A stretch of 13,624 nt of DNA. It comes from Pseudomonadales bacterium (GTDB lineage: Bacteria > Pseudomonadota > Gammaproteobacteria > Pseudomonadales > Azotimanducaceae). The notes below the pieces were generated by a model. The model searched no databases. It had not been told where the DNA came from and saw only the letters and a program-made list of their open reading frames with translations. The stretch lies in NCBI GenBank assembly GCA_028822125.1, contig JAPKEK010000011.1:1-13624 (forward strand), written 5' to 3'. This document shows positions 7,411 through 13,624 of this stretch, one piece after another. How positions within the stretch are numbered: the first letter of the stretch is position 1; every line of letters starts with the position of its first letter. The position numbers were made by a program, and so were the translations under genes.

Positions 7411-8622
7411 ATGTGGCTGTTGAAGAAATTTTTCATTCGATGCTTAAGTAAACTTATCGGTTTTATATTGGGACGAATGGACCTTTCCAAGCCGGAACTG
7501 CTCAGCGGCCCAGGTAGCTTGCTAAAGCTACCTGCACTTATTCAATCAAAGGGAGTTCGCCGCGTATTACTGGTATCTGACAAAGGCATTACCAGTATCG
7601 GCTTGATCGATCCATTGTTGGAAGCATTGGACAAAGCCGGTATCGACTGTGCAGTATTCGACGATGTACAACCCAATCCGACGATCGCAAACATTGAGTC
7701 GGGTGTTGAGGTTTACCTGGCGAACCAGTGCGAGGGTATCATCGCCTTCGGCGGCGGCTCGCCCATGGACTGTGCAAAGGTAATCAACGCAAGAATAGGC
7801 AACCCAAAGAAGACCGTGATTCAGATGCGAGGTGGTATGAAAATTGCCGGGCCGCTATCTCCATTGTTCGCGGTACCCACCACGGCAGGCACTGGGTCGG
7901 AATGCTCACTCGGAGCGATGGTGAGCGACCCAGAAAGTCACGAGAAATTCGGTGTCGCCAGTCCGTATATAATTCCGCCCTACGCTTTGCTGGATGCGGA
8001 ACTCATGATTGGACTGCCACCACACATCACTTCGTCCACTGGCATGGATGCTCTTACTCATGCGGTGGAGTCCTTTATTGGCAATTGGGCGTCCGATTAC
8101 ACCAACCTGCACGCCGAGCAGGCCGTAGAAATTATCCTTCGGGACCTCGAAGCGACTTATCGCGATGGAACGGATGTGGTGCGCCGCCAAAACCTAGCCA
8201 TGGCCTCACACCACGCAGGCCTGGCCTTCACCCGAGCAATGGTCGGCTACGTTCATGCCATATCTCATAATCTCGGCGGTCTTTACAGCGTACCGCATGG
8301 TCTGGCTAATGCTGTTATTTTACCCTATATACTCGATTTTTGTCGGCGAGACTGTGAGGCGCAGTTAGCCAAATTGGCTGTAATAGGCGGTATCGGCCGC
8401 GATAATGAGCCCACCGAAACCTTGTCTATGCGTTTTATAGAAAAGGTGCGGGAGATGAACCGGAATATGGATATCCCCACTGGTATCGCGCAATTGCAGG
8501 CATCGGATATACCCAACTTGGCTAAGCGTGCGCTCGCAGAAGCTCACCCCCAGTATCCGGTACCTCGGCTGATGAAGCAATCTCAGTGTGAGGCGATACT
8601 CAGAAAATTGCTGGTCGACTAG
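7411..8622 (+). CDS. iron-containing alcohol dehydrogenase (403 aa)
   Basis: This is a group III (Fe-ADH) enzyme that interconverts an alcohol and an aldehyde with NAD(P). The nucleotide-binding motif is GGGSPMDCAK (114-123), followed by PTTAGTGSE (156-164). By analogy with FucO, the metal ligands are D213 and H217 (GMDALTHAVE), H282 and H296 (GYVHAISHNLG, SVPHG), all present with family spacing. The frame opens earlier at a GTG (7333), but the ATG at 7411 has GAGAGGAAA upstream and the earlier start would lie in the operator region. The first 22 residues (MWLLKKFFIRCLSKLIGFIL) form a basic/hydrophobic leader absent from most cytosolic Fe-ADHs; it may attach the enzyme to the membrane. It probably feeds an aldehyde to the dehydrogenase at the left edge, by inference. 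Confidence 0.93.
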   Translation: MWLLKKFFIRCLSKLIGFILGRMDLSKPELLSGPGSLLKLPALIQSKGVRRVLLVSDKGITSIGLIDPLLEALDKAGIDCAVFDDVQPNPTIANIESGVEVYLANQCEGIIAFGGGSPMDCAKVINARIGNPKKTVIQMRGGMKIAGPLSPLFAVPTTAGTGSECSLGAMVSDPESHEKFGVASPYIIPPYALLDAELMIGLPPHITSSTGMDALTHAVESFIGNWASDYTNLHAEQAVEIILRDLEATYRDGTDVVRRQNLAMASHHAGLAFTRAMVGYVHAISHNLGGLYSVPHGLANAVILPYILDFCRRDCEAQLAKLAVIGGIGRDNEPTETLSMRFIEKVREMNRNMDIPTGIAQLQASDIPNLAKRALAEAHPQYPVPRLMKQSQCEAILRKLLVD

Positions 8623-8768
8623 GATTACGCTGCTATTCATTGTGGCTCAAAACCCCAAAGCGCATTGAAAAATTCACTTTCCGATTAATTACCGATAACG
8701 CTCAAAACGACGGGAATTAATCAACTCTGTAACCGTTTGAAAATCTTACTTTGACAGGAGCAACACTT
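8623..8768. other. Intergenic region between alcohol dehydrogenase and broken hotdog gene
   Basis: There are 146 nt without a gene. An 8-bp inverted repeat GATTAATT (8683-8690) / AATTAATC (8715-8722) with a 24-nt centre could be a weak stem or a binding site. No T-run follows. No copy of the TAGCAT-type palindrome occurs here, so the downstream gene, if expressed, probably relied on readthrough from the alcohol dehydrogenase. Confidence 0.35.
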
Positions 8769-9716
8769 GTGAGTTTTTTTGAAACATCAATCTCTATATG
8801 TGGCCCATTCCGCCAACTGCGACAAATGTTGGAAGAACACACCTACAAAGGTCATGTATCGATTCACGATAGCAGCATGGCCAATAATTTAGGTTTTGAC
8901 GGCGCACCGATCGAAGGCCCAACGCACTTCAGCCAATTTGATCCGCTAATGTTTAAATTGTTTGGCCAAGCCTGGTTTGAAACAGGATGCATCAGCGCTC
9001 ACTACCAAAACATGGTGGTAGAAGGAGAGGAAGTTCGTGTGTTCGGCACACTCAACAACGACCGAAAAAGTGCCATTATTAGAGCGGGAAAAAGGGATGG
9101 CACACCGGTGCTAACTGGTTCGGCAAGCATTGGGCCCGATCACCTTCCCACGACGTTGGATATTCGTCGCGCAAAGCTTCGCCCTTGAGAACAACTGGTG
9201 ATCCTAGCCGACCAAAAAGTGGGTATGAAAGGCAAACAGCCCGAACACGTCATTATGGATTTTGATCAGCACATGGGGGATCTCTATCCGTTCTCACTGA
9301 AACAAAAAACTGACAAAATCACCGAACCTTCCCCCTAGTATACCAAAGAAGGTGGCAGCAGATCGTCATGGGGAAAAGCGATTATTCCGTATGAGATGAT
9401 CAGTATATTGACCGAATACTCAGCACGCAAAGCAGAATTTTCGCGTAAAGGCCCTGCGGTAGGTTTGTTTGCCGATCAAGAAATAAAACTGATCAAAGGT
9501 CAACTTTTCGTCAATCATCCGTATGGTTTGAAGCGTGAAATTTGCCAGCTAAGCGAAAGTCGTCGCGTGAAGTCCAGTTGGTCGCTAGCCGAAGTGTACG
9601 ACGAGAAAACTAATGAACTGGTGGCGGAATGCATTTTGAATGATTCTCTTTTGAAAGATTCTTATAAACACTACGAGGCCGACGCTAAAGCCTTATGCAA
9701 AAAATTGGATGCTTAA
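8769..9716 (+). pseudogene. MaoC/hotdog-like protein gene broken by two in-frame stops
   Basis: One continuous frame runs from GTG 8769 (AGGAG 8 nt upstream) to the TAA at 9714-9716, but it is interrupted by TGA at 9186-9188 (codon 140) and TAG at 9336-9338 (codon 190). There is no frameshift, and all three parts read as normal protein. Part 1 has GAPIEGPTHFSQFDPL and WFETGCISAHY followed by VVEGEEVRVFG, resembling hotdog-fold MaoC-like dehydratases. The middle begins EQLVILADQKVG. The last part has FADQEIKLIKGQLFV and SESRRVKSSW. The TAG is one base from TGG (Trp). The full product would be about 315 residues. The simplest reading is a recently inactivated gene; readthrough or a sequencing error are alternatives. 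It lies 146 nt behind the alcohol dehydrogenase on the same strand. The family call is moderate and the reaction unknown. Confidence 0.72.
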
Positions 9717-9940
9717 GGCATCTGTGATGAATCTAGTAAGCTGCAACAACACCTCAGCGATTGATTATTGCGAGACAAGTATTGGGAACGAGTTGCAGCG
9801 AACTAAAATAGTAAATCAACAACTCACGGCAAATGCCTTGTCAGCAAGGTAGTCCCTATGACATCAACACCAATTCATTGCGGATCGAAACTTCACAGCA
9901 CATCACAAAATGCGCTTTGGATCGAGCTGACGCTGACGGA
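9717..9940. other. Intergenic region between convergent genes
   Basis: There are 224 nt with no supportable gene. The region contains a short CCTTG-TCAG-CAAGG hairpin (9836-9849) without a T-run, and the segment 9873-9905, which aligns without gaps to 8635-8667 at 24 of 33 positions. Neither is strong evidence of a defined element. Confidence 0.4.
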
Positions 9941-10966
9941 CTACTGAGGGTCAGCGACTTTTAGTAGCTGCTTGCCCTCGTTGGCACCCGTATACAAACG
10001 CTGAAGGGTCGCGGGAATATTCTCGAAACCTTTCTGAACGTCTTCCCGCCAGATGATTTTCCCCGCCTTCACCCATCCGCTCAGCTCTTTCATAGCCTTT
10101 CCCGCTTGCGCCATGTAATCCATCATAACGAAGCCCTGTATGTGCAAGCGTCGGGAGATTACCAAATTCAGGTTATTTGGACCGGGTGGTGGGGTCGCGT
10201 CGTTATAGTTCGAGATACAGCCACATAGGGCAATGCGACCATATTCCGCCATGTGGTTCAGGGCGGTCTGTAGTGTATCGCCCCCAACATTGTCGAAAAA
10301 TACGCCCACGCCCTTTGGACACAGCTCCCGCAGGCGGCTGTCCAGATCTTCTGACTTATAATCTATCACTCCGTCAAGCTTGCAATCGTCCTTTAACCAG
10401 GCGCACTTCTGCGGGCCACCGGCAATGCCGATTACTTTACAGCCTTTGATCCTGGCGATCTGCGCCACAACGCTGCCGGTGGCACCGGCGGCACCGGAAA
10501 CTAGAACAGTCTCGCCCGGTCGCGGCTGGCTTACCTCGAGTAAACCAAAGTAGGCGGTCAGGCTGGTGCCGCCGAAAACACCTAGGGCAAGATTGGGAGA
10601 CGTACCCTCGCGCAGTGCTCTTGGTAATGATGCAGCCGAGAGATCACTGACACTGTATTCCTGCCAATTTGCCATGCACTGCACCAGCGTACCTTCAGGT
10701 AGTTGGGGGTTATCCGAGCGGATAACCTGACACACGCCGGGAGCGCGCATGGGCTCGCCAATTCCGACCGGAGGCAGGTAACTGGGCACATCATCGAGCC
10801 AGCCGCGCATGGCGGGCTCGAAACTGAGCATCAATGTTTTGAGCAGGACTTGGCCCGCCGCCAAGTCAGGTTCCGGCAGCGGCGACTCTACCAATTTAAA
10901 ATGTTCTGGTCCCACTAAACTCAAAGGGCGTTCTTTCAGTAACCACTGTCTGTTCGTTATAATCAC
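9941..10966 (-). CDS. NADP-dependent medium-chain reductase, CurA/leukotriene-B4-dehydrogenase type (341 aa)
   Basis: This is a zinc-free medium-chain dehydrogenase/reductase that usually reduces the C=C bond of alpha,beta-unsaturated ketones or aldehydes with NADPH. The N-terminal part ITNRQWLLKERP and the substrate-side SFEPAMRGWLDD (48-59) are typical of the CurA/YncB/PTGR group. The Rossmann motif is SGAAGATGSVVAQIA (157-171). FDNVGGD (224-230) and RIALCGCISNYN (244-255) follow as expected, and length is normal (about 340). There are no structural-zinc cysteines. The start is GTG (10964-10966) with AAGGAGA 5-6 nt upstream. A strong TATAAT (minus strand, 11057-11062) lies upstream beside operator site 3. 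It would detoxify or process an enone/enal intermediate. The substrate is not deducible. Confidence 0.93.
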   Translation of the reverse strand: MIITNRQWLLKERPLSLVGPEHFKLVESPLPEPDLAAGQVLLKTLMLSFEPAMRGWLDDVPSYLPPVGIGEPMRAPGVCQVIRSDNPQLPEGTLVQCMANWQEYSVSDLSAASLPRALREGTSPNLALGVFGGTSLTAYFGLLEVSQPRPGETVLVSGAAGATGSVVAQIARIKGCKVIGIAGGPQKCAWLKDDCKLDGVIDYKSEDLDSRLRELCPKGVGVFFDNVGGDTLQTALNHMAEYGRIALCGCISNYNDATPPPGPNNLNLVISRRLHIQGFVMMDYMAQAGKAMKELSGWVKAGKIIWREDVQKGFENIPATLQRLYTGANEGKQLLKVADPQ

Positions 10967-11056
10967 CTGTCTCTCCTTTTCACTATTGTATTATCGATAT
11001 CGCTTTGATGGCCGCTTAGCAGAGCACTCGCAGACAACCATCCAACCGATCCGATT

Positions 11057-11092
11057 ATTATATTGACATATGTAGTGCTACTATTCTAGTAT
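11057..11092 (+). promoter_or_regulatory. Operator site 3 and divergent promoters
   Basis: TGACATATGTAGTGCTA (11064-11080) overlaps a consensus -35, TTGACA (11063-11068), followed after 18 nt by TAGTAT (11087-11092), reading toward 11162. On the other strand TATAAT (11057-11062) faces the CurA-like gene; the -35 for that direction is not clear. Read on the minus strand the site begins TAGCA, the invariant half-site of the set. TACTA-TTC-TAGTA (11079-11091) is a further small inverted repeat. Confidence 0.55.
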
Positions 11093-11161
11093 ATTGATCA
11101 GATAATTAGTCTTCTCAGTGGAGATTCTTGCGTACACATCAAAAAGACAAATAACCAAGCG

Positions 11162-11416
11162 GTGAATATTACAAACACCCTATCCAGGAAACTAGCCCCC
11201 GTTGCACTTGCCTTGCTGATAGTGATCGCTGTTGCCTACCTGAATCACATGTCCCTGTTAGTCTGGGCAGTCACCAATGGTGCCCTTGGCTTTATCTCAA
11301 GGCTACAAGAACCCATACTACCCAATCACGAAGTGCGCTGGCAGACCTCGCCACCGGCATGCGAAATCGCCGAACAACGCCCACCTAATATGAATCAAAA
11401 TAGTGGAGAAGTATAA
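11162..11416 (+). pseudogene. Sulfatase N-terminal remnant (84 aa), possibly a small membrane protein
   Basis: The 84-residue frame has a transmembrane segment (about 11-28), then LLVW (32-35), P-I-L-P-N-x-x-V-x-W (51-60) and AEQRPPN (70-76). The same elements in the same order begin the sulfatase at 12303 (LLVW, P-V-A-P-N-x-x-V-x-W, AEQRPPN at 59-65). There the enzyme continues into its metal-binding IILIMTDD, whereas here the reading changes to MNQNSGEV and stops. It therefore looks like the 5' end of a second sulfatase gene whose catalytic body was deleted. The start (GTG 11162) has no good Shine-Dalgarno. The TAA directly abuts the ATG of the next gene, so it may persist as a translated leader or anchor peptide. 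Confidence 0.7.
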
Positions 11417-12049
11417 ATGACTGTGACCAAATGCACCTGGCTCGTAATATCGGTAATCTACGTCGGATTCTTCAGCTGGTACACCTCTTTCAAGGGCCCA
11501 CTTAGCCAGCAAGAAATCGACCATTATCTCGGGAAAATAAACGCAACGCCCGAGGAACTTGCCAGTTTTCGCAGGTTTATGGAGGACGATGACGGGGATG
11601 ATTTTGTAATGATCAACATCATGGAAATGTACGATACGCCCTTGCAGATTGAAGGGGTGGAACCGGGTGAAACCACCGCTGAGGTGCTGGCAAAGTACAT
11701 GGAATATATGTTCCCGGCCATGCTCTCCAGAGCCAGCCATCCCGTATTTCAAGGCCAGGCCGTATCCCTGCGAGCAATGGATATCATGAATGCAGTAGGC
11801 ATGGAGACTTGGAGCGGTGCCGCTGGAGTTCGTTACCGCAGTCGACGCGATATGATCGAAATCTCGAGCAATCCTATGTTCACCGGAAGATACGAATTCA
11901 AGGTAGCCGCGCTGGCTAAGACCATCGCATTCCCCGTTGCCCCATTCAATTACCTTGGCGATCCCAGGCTAGTGCTTGCTTTACTACTAGGCTTTGTGGG
12001 CTGCGCGGTAAGTTGGTGGCAAGCCCGTGCAGCACTGTCATCACGTTGA
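11417..12049 (+). CDS. membrane-anchored DUF1330-like protein (210 aa)
   Basis: No known enzyme is recognised. There is a hydrophobic segment at each end (about residues 8-20 and 184-202), so the middle is probably held at the inner membrane, with both termini perhaps on the same side. The central part (about 62-175) has FVMINIMEMYD near its start and GVRYRSRRDMIEISSNPMF followed by KVAALAKTIAFPV near its end. This resembles DUF1330/dimeric alpha-beta-barrel proteins, whose last strand and helix carry a YRSRRD-like motif. The ATG at 11417 has GGAG 8 nt upstream and touches the stop of the preceding remnant, which implies translational coupling. It is driven by the promoter overlapping operator site 3. 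The next gene on this strand starts 253 nt downstream with its own operator. Function unknown; a small-ligand sensing or enzyme-accessory role would be a guess. Confidence 0.75.
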   Translation: MTVTKCTWLVISVIYVGFFSWYTSFKGPLSQQEIDHYLGKINATPEELASFRRFMEDDDGDDFVMINIMEMYDTPLQIEGVEPGETTAEVLAKYMEYMFPAMLSRASHPVFQGQAVSLRAMDIMNAVGMETWSGAAGVRYRSRRDMIEISSNPMFTGRYEFKVAALAKTIAFPVAPFNYLGDPRLVLALLLGFVGCAVSWWQARAALSSR

Positions 12050-12200
12050 CCACGCCGCAGCGATCGGCCGCTGCACTATGATGTCGGAGATCGACTACTG
12101 GCAGCCTTCTGCCGCCAGTGCGAGCGCGATAGCCCTGCCGATACCAGAGACCAGAGACCAGACCAGTGACTACCGCAACTTTTTTGTCTAGGTTCTTCAA
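12050..12200 (-). pseudogene. Short-chain dehydrogenase (SDR) 5' remnant, frameshifted and truncated
   Basis: A good ribosome site (AAAGGAG, 10 nt upstream) precedes a TTG start at 12198-12200 and MKNLDKKVAVVTG, a classic SDR N-terminus. A tandem 7-bp duplication (CCAGAGA twice, 12144-12157 on the plus strand) then shifts the frame. In the shifted frame the sequence continues SGIGRAIALALAAEGCQ and meets a stop. After a second shift near 12100, VVDLRHHSAAADRCG reads on in the first frame. Together these give the TGxxxGIG cofactor motif, helix and second strand of an NAD(P)-binding SDR, about 45-50 residues. The remaining 200 or so residues are absent; the trace ends where the DUF1330-like gene ends. 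It is a dead gene that once diverged from the sulfatase. Confidence 0.78.
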
Positions 12201-12241
12201 TTCGTCACTCCTTTATCTATTGACTAAGCTGAATAGAGCCG

Positions 12242-12283
12242 TTGACTTGTAATTCTATGTTATGGCACTATCTATGCTAAATA
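12242..12283 (+). promoter_or_regulatory. Operator site 4 between SDR remnant and sulfatase
   Basis: TGGCACTATCTATGCTA (12263-12279) is the fourth copy of the 17-bp palindrome; read leftward it begins TAGCAT. On the minus strand TTAGCA (12275-12280), 17 nt, TAGAAT (12252-12257) is a good promoter for the SDR remnant, with the repeat over its -35. Rightward, TTGACT (12242-12247), 18 nt, CACTAT (12266-12271) is a weak candidate for the sulfatase. Confidence 0.5.
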
Positions 12284-12302
12284 ATTCCACTAAAGGCGCG
12301 TC

Positions 12303-13624
12303 ATGAAAATAGTCCTTATCGCATTGCTACTGGTTGCCGTCGCCGCTGGAATCAGCTGGCAAAATCGCGTCGACCTCCTGGTCTGGACCATGCCCAAGCT
12401 GGCGGCGCTGAGCTCGCCCGTGGCGCCGAATCGCCCGGTGAACTGGTCTTCTGGCCCCGATACTGCCGCGCTGCCTGCAGAGCAACGCCCCCCCAACATC
12501 ATTCTGATCATGACAGACGATATGGGCTTTAACGATATTTCTCTTTATAACGGCGGTGCCGCCGACGGCAGCCTGATGACCCCCAATATCGATGCGTTGG
12601 CAGCGCAAGGCGTCAGTTTTGACAACGGTTACGCGGGTAACGCCATCTGTGCCCCTTCCCGAGCAATTTCCATGACAGGCCGTTACAACACCCGGTTTGG
12701 TTACGAGTTTACCCCTTTCCCGAAAATCGGTATCACCATATCCCAATGGATGATGGATCAGAGTCCGGGTCCCTTAACGGGCTTCATCGACGCTGAAAAA
12801 GCTGATGCGATGCCTGGTGTCTACGAGGCGGGTATGCCGGGAAGCGAGATCACCGTCGCCGAGCTGCTGCGCGATCGGGGATACTACACGGCGCATATCG
12901 GCAAATGGCACCTCGGGTCGGAAGGTGATATGGCACCCAATCAGCAGGGTTTCGACGACAGCCTTGAACTCAGCGGTCTCCTGTATTTGCCCGAAGACCA
13001 TCCCGATGTGGTCAACCAGAAATTTCCGCGCGATGGCACTGACCGGATGGTGTGGGCCGCCGGAAAATTCTCCGCGCGCTTCAACGGCAGCGAGGAGTTC
13101 GCACCCGCGAAATACCTGACCGACTACTATACTGACGAGGCCGTTGCAGTCATCGAGGCCAATCGAACTCGCCCCTTCTTTCTCTACCTTGCGCACTGGG
13201 GTCCGCACAATCCGCTACAGGCTAGTCGGGAAGACTATGAAGCGCTGGCGCATATTGAAGACCACGGCCTGCGGGTATATGCCGCCATGCTGCGTTCACT
13301 CGATCGCAGCGTTGCCAGAGTTACGCAGGCTCTGGCTGACAACGGGCTTACCAACAACACCCTGATTCTGTTCACCAGCGACAACGGCGGCCCCCACATT
13401 ATCGAGCAAGCTGACATCAATGCCCCCTATCGCGGCTGGAAGATGACTCACTTCGAGGGCGGACTGCATGTGCCGTTTATCGCCAAATGGCCCGCCAGGT
13501 TACCCGCTGGTAAAACCTATCAGCAGGCGGTGCATCACATGGACCTGATGCCAACAATCGCGGCCGCCGCGAATGCCGCGCTGCCGATGGACCGCAAGAT
13601 TGATGGGGTAGACCTGCTGCCGTT
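12303..13624 (+). CDS. type I sulfatase, membrane-anchored or exported (3'-truncated by window edge)
   Basis: This is a formylglycine-dependent sulfatase that hydrolyses sulfate esters in the periplasm or at the membrane. 440 residues are present with no stop before the window ends. A hydrophobic N-terminus (residues 1-16, MKIVLIALLLVAVAAG) serves as signal or anchor. Metal ligands D72-D73 lie in IILIMTDDMG. The modified Cys is C116 in CAPSR (116-120), with R120. GKWHLG (200-205) gives K201 and H203. PHNP (H302), TSDNGG (D360, N361) and K380 followed by EGGLHVP complete the active site. All expected catalytic residues are present, and the C-terminal subdomain is only partly included. AAAGG lies 6 nt before the ATG. 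Base composition looks more GC-rich than the receptor/GST part of the window. CAPSR needs an FGly-generating or anaerobic maturase encoded elsewhere. The substrate is not readable; neighbours suggest a small organic sulfate rather than a polysaccharide, by inference. Confidence 0.94.
   Translation, partial: MKIVLIALLLVAVAAGISWQNRVDLLVWTMPKLAALSSPVAPNRPVNWSSGPDTAALPAEQRPPNIILIMTDDMGFNDISLYNGGAADGSLMTPNIDALAAQGVSFDNGYAGNAICAPSRAISMTGRYNTRFGYEFTPFPKIGITISQWMMDQSPGPLTGFIDAEKADAMPGVYEAGMPGSEITVAELLRDRGYYTAHIGKWHLGSEGDMAPNQQGFDDSLELSGLLYLPEDHPDVVNQKFPRDGTDRMVWAAGKFSARFNGSEEFAPAKYLTDYYTDEAVAVIEANRTRPFFLYLAHWGPHNPLQASREDYEALAHIEDHGLRVYAAMLRSLDRSVARVTQALADNGLTNNTLILFTSDNGGPHIIEQADINAPYRGWKMTHFEGGLHVPFIAKWPARLPAGKTYQQAVHHMDLMPTIAAAANAALPMDRKIDGVDLLP

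Noticed and set aside
9396..9716. Separate small gene starting at ATG 9396
   Set aside because: There is no Shine-Dalgarno, it is in the same frame as the upstream hotdog-like gene, and protein-like sequence continues before it; better read as the 3' part of one broken gene.
10708..10727. 8-bp hairpin GGTTATCC-GAGC-GGATAACC inside the CurA-like gene
   Set aside because: About one such stem is expected by chance in this length of DNA.
11946..12200. 84-codon leftward frame as an intact gene
   Set aside because: Only the first 17 residues and a later short stretch are SDR-like in this frame; the rest is frameshifted and then runs antisense into the DUF1330-like gene.
12290..13420. Several leftward open frames within the sulfatase
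   Set aside because: They are antisense to a gene with all catalytic motifs and are a by-product of GC-rich coding sequence.
1..13624. CRISPR array, tRNA/rRNA genes, transposase or phage genes
   Set aside because: I looked for regularly spaced repeats, cloverleaf-type stems, and transposase or phage motifs and found none.

Overview
The window looks like an accessory catabolic/detoxification locus of a Gram-negative, probably marine, gammaproteobacterium (Halieaceae/Spongiibacteraceae-like). That placement is inference. It rests on a TonB-dependent outer-membrane receptor, several glutathione S-transferase (GST)-fold proteins, a coniferyl-aldehyde-type aldehyde dehydrogenase, a CurA-type reductase and a periplasm-facing sulfatase lying together. 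No tRNA, rRNA, CRISPR array, transposase or recognisable transcription regulator was seen.

Layout. (1) 2-1009 (+): aldehyde dehydrogenase, cut by the left edge, converging on a small SnoaL/NTF2-like protein (1067-1474, -). (2) A divergent promoter at about 1520-1552 serves that gene and, rightward, a GST-fold protein (1594-2430) and a TonB-dependent receptor (2507-4972), which ends in a perfect 21-bp stem-loop. (3) 5185-7305 (-): a two-gene unit, a long GST-like protein followed by a hormone-sensitive-lipase-type alpha/beta hydrolase. It diverges from an iron-dependent alcohol dehydrogenase (7411-8622, +). (4) 8769-9716 (+): a MaoC/hotdog-like gene broken by two in-frame stop codons. (5) A CurA-type NADP-dependent reductase (9941-10966, -) diverges from a short sulfatase N-terminal remnant (11162-11416) that abuts a DUF1330-like membrane protein (11417-12049). 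(6) A truncated, frameshifted short-chain dehydrogenase (SDR) remnant (about 12050-12200, -) diverges from an intact sulfatase (12303 to the right edge).

The most notable signal is regulatory. All four divergent intergenic regions hold a related 17-bp inverted repeat, consensus TAGCAT-N5-ATGCTA, at 1531, 7349, 11064 and 12263. Each overlaps candidate promoter elements. This suggests one undescribed repressor/activator regulon that controls nearly every intact gene here. Its regulator must lie outside the window.

A plausible joint role, by inference only: uptake through the receptor, desulfation by the sulfatase, ester cleavage by the hydrolase, alcohol to aldehyde to acid oxidation by the alcohol and aldehyde dehydrogenases, reduction of an activated double bond by the CurA-like enzyme, and glutathione handling or ether cleavage by the GSTs. 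The substrate may be a sulfated or esterified aromatic or terpenoid compound. The right half is eroding: three gene remnants, two of them in what look like duplicated 'oxidoreductase <- operator -> sulfatase' modules.
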